From assembly GCA_963692995.1 (NCBI GenBank), contig OY843611.1:62001-126000 (forward strand): 64,000 nucleotides of DNA, written 5' to 3'. The position numbers were made by a program, and so were the translations under genes. The notes below the pieces were generated by a model that made no database searches, was not told the DNA's origin, and saw only the letters and a list, made by a program, of their open reading frames with translations. Shown here one piece after another: positions 48,946 to 57,449 of this stretch. The first letter of the stretch is position 1. Each line of letters begins with the position of its first letter. The stretch comes from Bin87 sp963692995. Its GTDB lineage: Bacteria > Chloroflexota > Dehalococcoidia > Lucifugimonadales > UBA3495.

Positions 48946-49704
48946 TCAGTCGGTTTCGGCCGGACGCACCGCAATTTGGCCGGCCACGTCGTAGCCGATA
49001 GAGGCCAGGGTAACTTCGGTTTGCACGCGCAGCACTCCCAGGTAGGGCAGCGCTTCCAGGAGCGTCAGCCGGCGACCCGGCACCAGCCGCGCTTCGCCCA
49101 GGAACTTCAAAAGCTCGGCATTCTCTTCCGGCACGCGGTCCACGACATACGGCACGTCGCAAGCGGCGTTGTTCAGCGTCACCGCGCCGGGCGCGGCAGT
49201 CGGCGCGCCGCTGCCGGGTATCGGCCATCCAAAGGGGGAATGGGTCGGATAACCCAGGCGTTCCATCAGCCGGACTTCCAGGGCCGGCGACATTCCATGC
49301 TCCAGCTGATGGGCCTCGATGTGGGCCTCGTGCAGCTCCATACCCAGCAGGCTCACCACCAGCCATTCCGCCAGCCGGTGCCGCCGGGCGATGCTCTCGC
49401 CTTCCGTCTGGCCCCGGTCGGTCAGCCGGATGCGCTTGTCCTTGCCAATATTCACCAGGCCCAGCTTTTCCATGCGCCGCAGCATTCCGGCGACCGACGG
49501 CACCGAGGTGCCCAACCCTTCGGTGGGCGGCAACTGGCGCAGCGCCTCCGTCAAACTGGTCAACGTGGGGATCTCCGAATCCTCCCACATTTTGTACAGC
49601 GACAGGAGATAGTTCTCGGTGACGGGAGACAGGCGCTCCGCGCCATGGTGCGCGTGCGTCGGCGGGTTCGCCGCGGCGGTGGTTGATTTTCGAGGACGTG
49701 GCAC
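48946..49704 (-). CDS. DtxR/MntR family metal-dependent transcription regulator
   Basis: This 252-aa protein has an N-terminal winged helix (SPVTENYLLSLYKMWED, VPSVAGMLRRMEKLGLVNI, KRIRLTDRGQTEGESIARRHRLAEWLVVSLLGM) and the metal-binding helix HEAHIEAHQLEHGMSPALE with the His/Glu ligands. The C-terminal part from about 200 resembles an SH3/FeoA-like domain. It would repress transport genes when metal is bound. It is upstream of and in line with the permease gene, whose operon it probably heads. The start is GTG 49704 without a clear Shine-Dalgarno. Confidence 0.88.
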   Translation of the reverse strand: MPRPRKSTTAAANPPTHAHHGAERLSPVTENYLLSLYKMWEDSEIPTLTSLTEALRQLPPTEGLGTSVPSVAGMLRRMEKLGLVNIGKDKRIRLTDRGQTEGESIARRHRLAEWLVVSLLGMELHEAHIEAHQLEHGMSPALEVRLMERLGYPTHSPFGWPIPGSGAPTAAPGAVTLNNAACDVPYVVDRVPEENAELLKFLGEARLVPGRRLTLLEALPYLGVLRVQTEVTLASIGYDVAGQIAVRPAETD

Positions 49705-49912
49705 GGGTTATTCCGATGAGATTGCAGGATTACGCACCGGATTATACTCTAATGAAGGCTCCCGGTTTTCCGGAATCCCCCATTTTTTAGAAGTCCCTAT
49801 TGGACGCATGAACGCAAACCTGTGGATGGCAGCGCCGAGGGTGGCGGGTTTTTCCCGACGGCGGGGTTTTTGATGTTAGACTGGCGCATCTCACCGATGC
49901 AGGAAGGAAATC

Positions 49913-50470
49913 ATGGCCCGAACCCCCACCGTGACCCGCGAATCCGTTCCCGAAAATGAACGCGCCGCCTTTGACGCCTTCGTCGCCGACCGGGGCGAGG
50001 TGCCTACTACCGGCCCCGGCTCAGTGATGCTCAACGCCCCCGAGGTGGCCCAGCGCGCCCTCGGTTTGGCGCTGTACCTGCGCACCGATACGTCGCTGGC
50101 GCCCCGCATACGCGAGCTGGCGATGCTGCTGGCGGCCCGGGAAAACGACTGCCGGTTCATCTGGAACGCCCACGCCCCGCCCGCGCGGGCGGCCGGTCTG
50201 CGTGACGACATCGTTGACGCCCTGCGGGACCGGCAGGATTTGCCCAACCCGTCAGCGGACGAGATTGCCGTCGTGAACTACGGACGGGAGTTCTTCCGCA
50301 CCAGGCGGGTGGGGCAGGAGGCTTTTGACGCGGTGGTGGCGCAATTCGGCGTGAACGGGGCCACCGAGCTGACCACGCTGCTGGGCTGCTACGCCATGCT
50401 GGCCTTCAACGTGAACGCCTTCGGCGTGGAGCTGCCGGATAACATCACCGAGCTGCCGCTGCCCATTTAA
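49913..50470 (+). CDS. Carboxymuconolactone decarboxylase family protein
   Basis: This 185-aa CMD/AhpD-fold protein has the core RIRELAMLLAARENDCRFIWNAHAPPARAAGLRDDIVDALRD, the usual helix with Trp and His. The AhpD CxxC is not present; Cys is followed by RFIWNAH. The C-terminal helix pair GATELTTLLGCYAMLAFNVNAFGVELP is family-typical. AAGGAAA precedes ATG 49913. It is followed after 33 bp by an amidohydrolase and an SMP-30 lactonase, so a small aromatic- or lactone-degradation operon is likely. Confidence 0.9.
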   Translation: MARTPTVTRESVPENERAAFDAFVADRGEVPTTGPGSVMLNAPEVAQRALGLALYLRTDTSLAPRIRELAMLLAARENDCRFIWNAHAPPARAAGLRDDIVDALRDRQDLPNPSADEIAVVNYGREFFRTRRVGQEAFDAVVAQFGVNGATELTTLLGCYAMLAFNVNAFGVELPDNITELPLPI

Positions 50471-50503
50471 CCGATCAGGTTAACCGATCAGGGAGGCGTC
50501 AAT

Positions 50504-51505
50504 ATGTCCACCCAGCGCGAGGAATGGCTGGCCCGGAACGTTGAGGAAGCCATCGATCCGGACCGGCCCATCTGCGACCCGCACCATCACTTCTGGGATC
50601 GGGCGGGCGACCGCTATCTGTTGGATCAGCTGACCCAGGACGTAAGCGGTGGTCACAACATCGCCCGGACGGTGTTCATCGAGTGTCACTCCATGTACCG
50701 GGCGCAGGGGCCGGAGGAGCTGCGTCCGGTGGGCGAAACGGAGTTCGTGCAAGGCATCGCGGCCCAGAGCGCCAGCGGTCAATACGGCCCCGCGGCAGTG
50801 GCGGCCGCCATCGTGTCCAACGCCAACCTGATGCTGGGCGACGCGGTTGCGGCGGTTCTGGAGGCGCACCGGGCGGCCAGCAGCAACCGCTTTCGCGGCA
50901 TCCGTTTCTCCTGCGCCTGGGACGCCAGCCCCGAAATCGCTCCCGGCAGCGCCAACACGCCGGGGATGCTGGCTGATGCCAACTTCCGCGCCGGGTTCCA
51001 CCGCCTGCAAAGCATGGGACTGAGTTTCGACGCATTGGTGTATCACACTCAGTTGGGCGAATTGGCCGACCTTGCCGGGGCTTTCCCCAACGCCGTCATC
51101 ATCCTGAACCACGTAGGCCGGCCTTTGGGCATCGGCCCCTACGCCGGGCGGCGGGATGCGGTGTTTGCCGACTGGCAGCAGGGTATCGCCGCAGTGGCGG
51201 AACGGGAGAATGTGGTGTGCAAGCTGGGCGGCTTTGGCAACCTGATCAGCGGCCACGACTGGCATACCTGGGAGACGCCGCCCGACTCGGAACAGCTGGC
51301 GGAGACGATCCGTCCCTGGCTGATGCACTGCATCGAACGCTTTGGGCCGGAGCGGTGCATGTTCGAGAGCAACTTTCCGGTGGACAAGGCATCTTACGCT
51401 TACACCACCGTTTGGAATGCCTTCAAGCGGGTGGCCGCCGGTTTCTCCGACGGGGAAAAGGCCGCCCTGTTTCAGGATACGGCGGTGCGGGCGTACCGGC
51501 TGTAA
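50504..51505 (+). CDS. Amidohydrolase family (COG3618) metal-dependent hydrolase
   Basis: This 333-aa TIM-barrel amidohydrolase of the 2-pyrone-4,6-dicarboxylate-hydrolase-like group starts with CDPHHHFWDRAGDRYLLDQL (metal His-x-His). Later ligands are in ILNHVGRPLGIGPY (His) and CMFESNFPVDKASY (Asp/Asn region). KLGGFGNLISGHDWHTWETPP is conserved. GGGAGG lies seven bases before ATG 50504. It sits between a carboxymuconolactone-decarboxylase-family protein and an SMP-30 lactonase, consistent with lactone hydrolysis in aromatic or sugar-acid breakdown. Confidence 0.9.
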   Translation: MSTQREEWLARNVEEAIDPDRPICDPHHHFWDRAGDRYLLDQLTQDVSGGHNIARTVFIECHSMYRAQGPEELRPVGETEFVQGIAAQSASGQYGPAAVAAAIVSNANLMLGDAVAAVLEAHRAASSNRFRGIRFSCAWDASPEIAPGSANTPGMLADANFRAGFHRLQSMGLSFDALVYHTQLGELADLAGAFPNAVIILNHVGRPLGIGPYAGRRDAVFADWQQGIAAVAERENVVCKLGGFGNLISGHDWHTWETPPDSEQLAETIRPWLMHCIERFGPERCMFESNFPVDKASYAYTTVWNAFKRVAAGFSDGEKAALFQDTAVRAYRL

Positions 51506-51657
51506 CGGGCGTGCCGGCGGTAAGCAGGACGTACCTTGGAAAAAGACTACCCTGGAACAGGGCGGAGTAACGATTAGCCGATTCGCCGGATTAGCAATGC
51601 GCCGTTTGGGAAAACAATTTTACCGACATCTCAGCCGCCTTGACCGGGAGGAATAAC

Positions 51658-52575
51658 ATGGCACTGCAATGGGATAACGTGGCCGGGCCGTTTAGCCGTT
51701 TGACCGAAGGGCCGGCGTGGGACGGCCGGCGGGTGCTGTTCACCCACATTCCGGCCAGCCGCATCATGGCCTACGACCCGGAGACCTGCGATTGCAGCGT
51801 GTACCGGGAGAACACCAACCACACCAACGGACTGGCCTTCGACGCCGAGGGCCGTCTCTACGGCTGTAGCTCCGGCGGGCGAGCCATTGTCCGGTTCGAG
51901 GCCAACGGCGCGACCACCACCATCGTTGACCATCTGGGCGACCGGCGCCTGAACACCCCCAACGACCTGGCCATCGACCGGCAGGGCCGCGTCTGGTTCA
52001 GCAATCCCTGGAACGCCGGCAACGTTGACCCCAGCGAGGCGCAGGAGATCGCAAACCGGGACATCCTGCGGGCCGACCCGCAATCCGACGGCAGCTACAC
52101 CTGCCAGCGCATGACCTTTGATACCACCGGCACCAACGGACTGCTGGTGTCTCCCGACGACCGCAGCCTGTACATCATCCAAACCGACCCCGAGCCGGAC
52201 GGCGTGCGGGAGCTGCGGTCGTATCCCATCAACGACGACGGCTCGCTGGGACAGTACATCGTGCTGCACCAGTTCGGCTCCGACCACCGCGGCCCCCAGC
52301 GGGGCATCGACGGGATGTGCCTGGACGAGGAGGGCAACATCATCGGCGCCGCCGGCAACTGGGCCGCCGGCCCCGGCCCGATGCTCTACGTCTGGACGCC
52401 GGAGGGCCGCGTTCTGGAAACCTATCCCATGCCGGTGGGGGTGGACATGCCCACCAACTGCTGCTTCGGCGACGCCGACCGGAGCAGCATCTACGTCACC
52501 ACGCTGGGCGGTCACCTGCTGCGACTGCGCGGCGCCGGCCGCCGCGGTTGGATAATGTGGCCGCCGGCGCGCTAA
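51658..52575 (+). CDS. SMP-30/gluconolactonase family protein
   Basis: This is a 305-aa six-bladed beta-propeller lactonase. It has FSRLTEGPAWDGRRVLFTHIP (first Glu ligand), NGLAFDAEGRLYGCSSGGR, TPNDLAIDRQGRVWFSNPW (Asn and Asp ligands), TNGLLVSPDDRSLYIIQTD and DGMCLDEEGNIIGAAG (catalytic Asp). The start at 51658 has GGGAGG six bases before; the frame runs back to 51640. It follows a COG3618 hydrolase and is probably cotranscribed. The substrate lactone is unknown. Confidence 0.92.
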   Translation: MALQWDNVAGPFSRLTEGPAWDGRRVLFTHIPASRIMAYDPETCDCSVYRENTNHTNGLAFDAEGRLYGCSSGGRAIVRFEANGATTTIVDHLGDRRLNTPNDLAIDRQGRVWFSNPWNAGNVDPSEAQEIANRDILRADPQSDGSYTCQRMTFDTTGTNGLLVSPDDRSLYIIQTDPEPDGVRELRSYPINDDGSLGQYIVLHQFGSDHRGPQRGIDGMCLDEEGNIIGAAGNWAAGPGPMLYVWTPEGRVLETYPMPVGVDMPTNCCFGDADRSSIYVTTLGGHLLRLRGAGRRGWIMWPPAR

Positions 52576-52635
52576 CCTGCGCCCGAAAACGCTTGAACCG
52601 CCGCTGCCGGCACGCAACTCGCTGATAACAACGCA

Positions 52636-52989
52636 ATGCAAGTACCCAAGTATCGGACTACTGCGGCCCAATATCTGGCCCAGGCATTTGAGGAACTGGA
52701 AAGGGGCGACGACCTTCAGGCGTCGGAAAAAGGCTGGGGCGCTGCCGCGCAAGCGGTGAAAGCCGTCGCCGAGCAGCGTGGTTGGGGTCACAAATCCCAC
52801 GCCGATCTGTTTGTGGCAGTCCGCCGTTTGGTTGAGGAATCAGCAGACGAAAATCTCCACTCCGATTTTCATGCCGCCAGAGCCTTGCATATCAACTTCT
52901 ATGAGGGCGACGAGACGGTGGAAGGAATTAGGCACGGATTAGGGCAAATCCAGCGATTCGTGGCGACTTTGGACCAATTACTGGATTGA
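52636..52989 (+). CDS. PaREP1/HEPN-like small protein
   Basis: This 117-aa helical protein is related to the one at 39963. YRTTAAQYLAQAFEELERGDDLQASEKGWGAAAQAVKAVAEQRGWGHKSHADLFVAVRRL is the common core, ending with ARALHINFYEGDETVEGIRHGLGQIQRFVATLDQLL. It has no cysteines and no signal peptide. The gene lies 13 bp before the nitroreductase gene and 60 bp after the SMP-30 gene. There is no known function for the family; a role with RNA or as an inhibitor partner is speculative. Confidence 0.65.
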   Translation: MQVPKYRTTAAQYLAQAFEELERGDDLQASEKGWGAAAQAVKAVAEQRGWGHKSHADLFVAVRRLVEESADENLHSDFHAARALHINFYEGDETVEGIRHGLGQIQRFVATLDQLLD

Positions 52990-53002
52990 ATGAGGTATCA
53001 TC

Positions 53003-53524
53003 ATGGACGTTTTCAATTGCATCAGGACGCGGCGCACCGTGCGGGATTTCAAGCCCGATCCGGTGCCCGACGCCATCATTCACAAGATCTTGCAGGCGGC
53101 CCGCTGGGCGCCCAGCTCCAGCAACACGCAGCCCTGGAGCTTCATCGTGGTCAGAGAGCCGGACACCATCAAGGAATTGGGCCGCATCTGCACCCAGGGA
53201 ACTTTCATCGGGCAGTCGCAGTTCGCCATCGCCATTGTGATGGACAACGCCCGCCGCGCCCAGCTGGACGCCGGCCGGGCCTTGCAGCAAATGGAGCTGG
53301 TGGCGTGGTCGGAGGGCCTGGGCACCTGTTTCGTGGGCATCCGTGGCGAGGCGCAGGATCAGGTGAAGAACCTGCTGGGTATACCGGAAGAGCTGGAGCT
53401 GATCACCGTGCTGCCCTTCGGCTACCGCATACTCCGGGAACCGGGCGCCGGCGCACCGCGCCGGCCGATGTCGGAAATCACCCACGGCGAGCGGTACGGG
53501 CAGGCGCTGACCTTCGCGGATTGA
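53003..53524 (+). CDS. Nitroreductase family protein
   Basis: This 173-aa FMN-dependent nitroreductase has MDVFNCIRTRRTVRDFKPDPVPDAIIHKILQAARWAPSSSNTQPWSFIVV as the FMN-binding start, AWSEGLGTCFVGI, and ELELITVLPFGYRI at the end. GAGG lies about seven bases before ATG 53003. It probably reduces quinones, enones or nitro compounds with NAD(P)H as a dimer in the cytoplasm. It is in line with the PaREP1-like gene upstream and convergent with the Uma2 gene downstream. Confidence 0.9.
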   Translation: MDVFNCIRTRRTVRDFKPDPVPDAIIHKILQAARWAPSSSNTQPWSFIVVREPDTIKELGRICTQGTFIGQSQFAIAIVMDNARRAQLDAGRALQQMELVAWSEGLGTCFVGIRGEAQDQVKNLLGIPEELELITVLPFGYRILREPGAGAPRRPMSEITHGERYGQALTFAD

Positions 53525-53575
53525 CCAGCCCGCGGCAGCTGGCTCCGGTCATCAAGAGCTGCTCCGTTTGTCAAG

Positions 53576-54328
53576 TCAGGAGTTTTGACGACGGAGCCGC
53601 TCTTCTAACTCGCGGATGCGGGTTTCGGCGGCAACGCGCTCGGCGAGACGGTCTTCCCGCTCGGCGCGGAGTTCCGCCTCGGCGCGGTCGGCGCGGGAGC
53701 GCTCGTCGGTGAAAGTTACAATATGTTGCCCGGTGTCCGGGTCATGCCACTCCAGTTCGCCACGGACCCAGCGCAGATACAGGTTCAGAACTGTGCTGTA
53801 TCCCTGCAACACGCCTTCCGCCAGCTCCGCGATGGGAATGGGTTCGTATTCACTGCCCACCAGCCGGTCGCCGGCCAGCCGGGGGTTGCGGCCCCGCACG
53901 CTCTCGTCAAAGCGCCAGTATTCCGTAATGCCCAGCGCGGCGTAATCGCTGCGTTTGGCCGTAGCGTCGGTGCGCCGGGTGCTGGGCGATGCGACTTCCA
54001 GTACAAAATCGGGCGGCTTGCCCTGGTCTGCGATGACGTAAGCCCGGCGCCGATGATAGGTCTCCGGGGCGACGTCGAAGGCGATGAGCAGGTCGGGATA
54101 GCGCAGCCCGGTCATATCCCGAGTTGGCGCCAGCGCCAGGTAACGCTCGCCGGCCACCAGGGTGGTGTCGGGATTGCCGAAGTGGATGGCCAGATGGTGG
54201 ACGTTGCCGTTGGCGGCCAGGTGATCGAAGTTGGTCATCTTGTCTTCGGGGATTTCCGGCGGGTCCGGAAACACCAAGAATTCGTCGGGTTGTTCAACCC
54301 TGATGATGGCGCGGTTGGCGGTGGTCAT
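53576..54328 (-). CDS. Uma2 family (DUF820) protein with coiled-coil tail
   Basis: This 250-aa protein starts at ATG 54328 (MTTANRAIIRVEQPDEF). The core is related to the one at 59087: HHLAIHFGNPDTTLVAGERYLALAPT, RYPDLLIAFDV (Pro-Asp), QGKPPDFVLEVASPST (Glu strand), DYAALGITEYWRFDES. After residue 205 the sequence is a charged coiled coil (RSRADRAEAELRAEREDRLAERVAAETRIRELEERL). The longer frame to 54673 is not used because it runs into intergenic sequence. It probably oligomerises through the tail; function is unknown. Confidence 0.9.
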   Translation of the reverse strand: MTTANRAIIRVEQPDEFLVFPDPPEIPEDKMTNFDHLAANGNVHHLAIHFGNPDTTLVAGERYLALAPTRDMTGLRYPDLLIAFDVAPETYHRRRAYVIADQGKPPDFVLEVASPSTRRTDATAKRSDYAALGITEYWRFDESVRGRNPRLAGDRLVGSEYEPIPIAELAEGVLQGYSTVLNLYLRWVRGELEWHDPDTGQHIVTFTDERSRADRAEAELRAEREDRLAERVAAETRIRELEERLRRQNS

Positions 54329-54414
54329 GCTGAACCTCGCGGCGGTCGGCGGAGGTCGGTAGATTTGTGGTAGTAGCTGGCGGCCGGCTGGATTATACCC
54401 TACCCTACCCTTCC

Positions 54415-55263
54415 CTACCGCCCCTGGAATTCCGGCGCCCGCTTCTCTAAAAACGCCTGCCGCGCCTCCCGGGCGTCTTCGGAGCCGCTGAGGATGCCGC
54501 CGGCGTTGGAGGTGAGGGTCATGGTAGTTTCCAGGGTGCTGTCCATAGCGGCGCGCATGATGCGTTTGCTGATCCACTGCACCATAGGCGGAGCGCTGAT
54601 GATGCGTTGACATAGGGCGCGGGTGACATCTTCCAACTCGTCGGAAGCGACCAGATAGTTGAGCATTCCCCACTCGTAGGCCCGCTGGGCGTCCAGGTGG
54701 CCGGTGTAGGCGAACTCCAAGGCGCGGCCCAGGCCGACCATTTTGGGCAGGTAGTAGCTGCCGCCGTTCTCGATGATCTGCCCCAGCTGCTGGTAGCCGA
54801 TGAACCGGGTGTTTTCGCAGCCCAGGCGGATGTCGCAGTGCAGGGCCATGTCCATGCCGGAGCCGACGGCGGGGCCGTTGATCATGGCGATGGTGGGCTT
54901 GCGGACTTGGGATATGTCGCGGTGGAGCTTGGTGAAGCCGTGGTAGAAGTGCTCTCGGGCCGCGTCCGGCCCTTCGTGGGTTCCCCGGTTGCCCACGAAG
55001 TTCGCGCCGGTGACGTCGGGCGCCGCGTCGCGACGCATATCGGCGCCGGAGCAGAACCCGCGGCCCACGCCGGTGAGCACCATGACGCGCACGTTGGGGT
55101 CATCATCGCCGGCGCGCATGTACTCGCCCACTTTGGCGACGGTGCCGTTCTCCTCGGAGGAGCCGATGAGGGCATTCATCCGCTCGGGACGGTTGAACTT
55201 GATCCACAGGATGCCCGATTCTTCGGGTTCGTAGAGCAGATATGGAACGAGATTGGGGGGCAT
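54415..55263 (-). CDS. Enoyl-CoA hydratase/isomerase family protein
   Basis: This 282-aa crotonase-fold protein has ILWIKFNRPERMNALIG, VRVMVLTGVGRGFCSGADMRRD (oxyanion loop), KPTIAMINGPAVGSGMDMALHCDIRLG and RFIGYQQLGQIIENGGSYYLPKMVG. The first catalytic Glu position (usually GGGCELA) is GSGMDMA here, so the acid is shifted to Asp; a Glu occurs in QIIEN. It is probably an enoyl-CoA hydratase or a related CoA-ester enzyme. It is in the same direction as, and 100 bp from, an SDR gene upstream. Confidence 0.88.
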   Translation of the reverse strand: MPPNLVPYLLYEPEESGILWIKFNRPERMNALIGSSEENGTVAKVGEYMRAGDDDPNVRVMVLTGVGRGFCSGADMRRDAAPDVTGANFVGNRGTHEGPDAAREHFYHGFTKLHRDISQVRKPTIAMINGPAVGSGMDMALHCDIRLGCENTRFIGYQQLGQIIENGGSYYLPKMVGLGRALEFAYTGHLDAQRAYEWGMLNYLVASDELEDVTRALCQRIISAPPMVQWISKRIMRAAMDSTLETTMTLTSNAGGILSGSEDAREARQAFLEKRAPEFQGR

Positions 55264-55366
55264 AATTTGCTCCTTTGCGCGGATTATTCCGCGTCGGTGA
55301 AGAGGTCAAAGATTCGTTCCCGCACGGCGAAACGGAAACCCGGCGGAACGTCGTCAGCGCCGTAAA

Positions 55367-56119
55367 TTACTGCGCCGTCCGGCCGCCGTCGATGACCAGC
55401 TCCGACCCGGTTACGAATGAGGATTCGTCGCTGGCCAGGTATAGCGCTCCGTAAGCGATCTCGATGGGTTGGCCGACCCGGCCCAGCGGCACGCGGCCCA
55501 CCTGCGCGGCGACGCGAACTTCGTCCTCCGGCGTGTCGCCCAGCATGGGCGTCTGGATGGGGCCGGGATGGACGGAGTTGCAGCGGATGCCTTCGCCGGC
55601 GTACTGGATGGCGGTGGATTTGGTGAACAGGCGCACGGCCCCCTTGCTGGCGGCGTAGGCTCCCGAGGTGCCGGGGGCCGGCGCGATGCCGGCGCCGGAG
55701 GAGATGTTGATAATCGAACCGCCACCGGCCTCCCGCATCGCGGGTATAACCTCGCGAGTGCCCAGGAACACGCCCTTGACGTTGATGTCCATGGTGCGCT
55801 CCCACTGCGTTTCGGTGAGGTCTTCGATGCCGCCCCGGGTGGAAATGCCGGCGTTGTTGACCAGGATGTCCACCTTGCCGAAGCGTGACACCGCGGCGGC
55901 CACGGCGTTCCGCCAGTCGTCCTCGCTGGTGACGTCCAGGTGGACGAAGAGGCACTCCGCGCCGGTCTCATTGATTTCGGCCTCGGTGCGGTGGCCCGCC
56001 TCGTCCAGCACGTCGCCGATGACCACTTTCGCGCCTTCGCCGGCGAACAGTGCGGCTTCCTGCGCGCCCATGCCCCGAGCGCCGCCGCTGATGATGGCGA
56101 CCTTATTTTCCAGCCTCAT
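55367..56119 (-). CDS. Short-chain dehydrogenase/reductase (classical)
   Basis: This 250-aa classical SDR has the cofactor loop IISGGARGMGAQEA, Asp in VIGDVLDEAG (NAD preference), ILVNNAGIST, the catalytic Ser in INISSGAG, and the intact Tyr-x-x-x-Lys in GAYAASKGAVRLF. The end FVTGSELVIDGGRT is typical. GGAGG lies about nine bases before ATG 56119. It probably oxidises a secondary alcohol, perhaps a hydroxyacyl-CoA, with the adjacent enoyl-CoA hydratase-like gene. It differs from the SDR at 16191 in having all catalytic residues. Confidence 0.92.
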   Translation of the reverse strand: MRLENKVAIISGGARGMGAQEAALFAGEGAKVVIGDVLDEAGHRTEAEINETGAECLFVHLDVTSEDDWRNAVAAAVSRFGKVDILVNNAGISTRGGIEDLTETQWERTMDINVKGVFLGTREVIPAMREAGGGSIINISSGAGIAPAPGTSGAYAASKGAVRLFTKSTAIQYAGEGIRCNSVHPGPIQTPMLGDTPEDEVRVAAQVGRVPLGRVGQPIEIAYGALYLASDESSFVTGSELVIDGGRTAQ

Positions 56120-56425
56120 GGCTCCACCTCCGGATGTTGAGTAGATGTTGAGCATCAGGGTGATTGTAGCCCCGACAAGGGAGAGGTCAATACAGGCTGA
56201 GGCCCCCAGGGGGCGTCGTTATACCGGACGAAGCGCGCGGCGGCGCCAACCTGACGCTCCCTTCGTTCATTGCGCGTCAATTATTCGCTGTGTCATACTG
56301 ACGCCAGGCGCAACGGTGACGCCAGGGGCAACCGTTTGCTCATGAGGTTCAGCGCCGTGGCGATTGCGATCCGTTCTATCGCCATTGCCGTAGCTGAATA
56401 TCTCGAGGCCGTGTTCACAAACCCC

Positions 56426-56521
56426 GTCATTCCCGCGAAAGTAGGAATCCAGCGAGTACAAAATAAAGCCGGTTTTCCTCTGGCAGTAATTTTCTGGGTT
56501 CCGGCTTGCGCCGGAACGACG
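56426..56521. repeat. REP element with mixed ends
   Basis: The left end is GTCATTCCCGCGAAAGTAGG-AATCCAGCG; the right end is GGGTTCCGGCTTGCGCCGGAACGAC. They are about 45 bp apart, giving an element similar in plan to 10519-10583. A 16-bp tandem (TGACGCCAGG-GCAAC) is at 56299-56334. The 450-bp gap 56120-56570 contains no gene that I can support. Confidence 0.75.
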
Positions 56522-56570
56522 GTGTAATTTCCGGTTTTTAAACCGTCCCTAGCGGACACGAGGCGCGACT

Positions 56571-57335
56571 ATGGAACTTGCCGGCGGAGTATTTATAGTA
56601 ACCGGCTCGGCCACCGGATTGGGGGCCGAGGTATCGCGGCGGCTGGCCGGCAAGGGCGGCAACGTGGTCATCAACTACACCAAGAGCGTGGCCGAGGCCC
56701 GGGAGACGGCGACGGCGTGCCAGGATCTCGGCGCGGACGCCATACTCTGCCAAGCGGACGTTGCGGTGGACGAGGACTGCCGGCGGATGGCGGCGGAGGC
56801 GCTGGAACGGTGGGGCCGGATCGACGGGCTGGTGAACAACGCGGCCACGTCGGTGATCGTTCCCCACGCCGACCTGGAAGGGCTGTCTTCCGAGGACTTC
56901 CGGCGCGTCCTCGCGGTGAACGTAGTCGGGGCGTTTCAGATGGCGCGGGCGGTTGTCCCGGCCATGCAGGCCCAGGGCAAGGGAGCAATCGTCAACATCT
57001 CATCGGGTTCGGCCTTCAGCGGGTCGGGCAGCTCCATCGCCTACGCGGCCTCCAAGTCCGCCCTGAACGTGATGACGCTGTCGCTGGCGCGTGCCCTGGC
57101 GCCGGAGATACGAGTCAACGCCGTGTGTCCCGGCGTGATGCAAACCCGCTGGTGGCGAGAGGGCCTGGGCGATGCGGGATACCAGGCTTTCATCGACCGC
57201 TACGCGGCGTCGGCCCCACTGCGGACGGCCGGCACCACCGCAGCGGTGGCTGATCCGGTAATCTGGCTGCTGGAGGGAGCGGAGCACGTTACCGGCGAGA
57301 CCATCATGGTTGACGCCGGGAGCCATTTGCGCTGA
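56571..57335 (+). CDS. Short-chain dehydrogenase/reductase (classical)
   Basis: This 254-aa classical SDR has IVTGSATGLGAEVSRRLA, VVINYTKSVAEA (no Asp, suggests NADP), GLVNNAATS, Ser in VNISSGSAFS, and Tyr-x-x-x-Lys in IAYAASKSALNVM. VTGETIMVDAGSHLR is at the C-terminus. GAGG precedes ATG 56571. It is most like 3-oxoacyl-ACP or glucose-type reductases, but its substrate is unknown. It faces away from the SDR at 55367 across a repeat-rich gap. Confidence 0.9.
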   Translation: MELAGGVFIVTGSATGLGAEVSRRLAGKGGNVVINYTKSVAEARETATACQDLGADAILCQADVAVDEDCRRMAAEALERWGRIDGLVNNAATSVIVPHADLEGLSSEDFRRVLAVNVVGAFQMARAVVPAMQAQGKGAIVNISSGSAFSGSGSSIAYAASKSALNVMTLSLARALAPEIRVNAVCPGVMQTRWWREGLGDAGYQAFIDRYAASAPLRTAGTTAAVADPVIWLLEGAEHVTGETIMVDAGSHLR

Positions 57336-57403
57336 ACGGAGTAACGGAGTCTGCTGACAAATACCGTCATAACCCCGCGTAACGGGAGCTGCTGATAAAT
57401 ACC

Positions 57404-57430
57404 GTCATTCCCGCGAAAGCGGGAATCCAG
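57404..57430. repeat. REP hairpin
   Basis: This is a complete GTCATTCCCGCGAAAGCGGG-AATCCAG copy 68 bp after the SDR gene. A degraded ACCGTCAT lies 40 bp earlier, at 57363. Confidence 0.85.
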
Positions 57431-57449
57431 TAGGTGCGAGGGCTAGTCC

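Noticed and set aside
55284..55366. Peptide YGADDVPPGFRFAVRERIFDLFTDAE in the gap between the SDR and enoyl-CoA hydratase genes (minus strand)
   Set aside because: It looks protein-like but has no start codon nearby. It may be a gene remnant; I cannot support a CDS.
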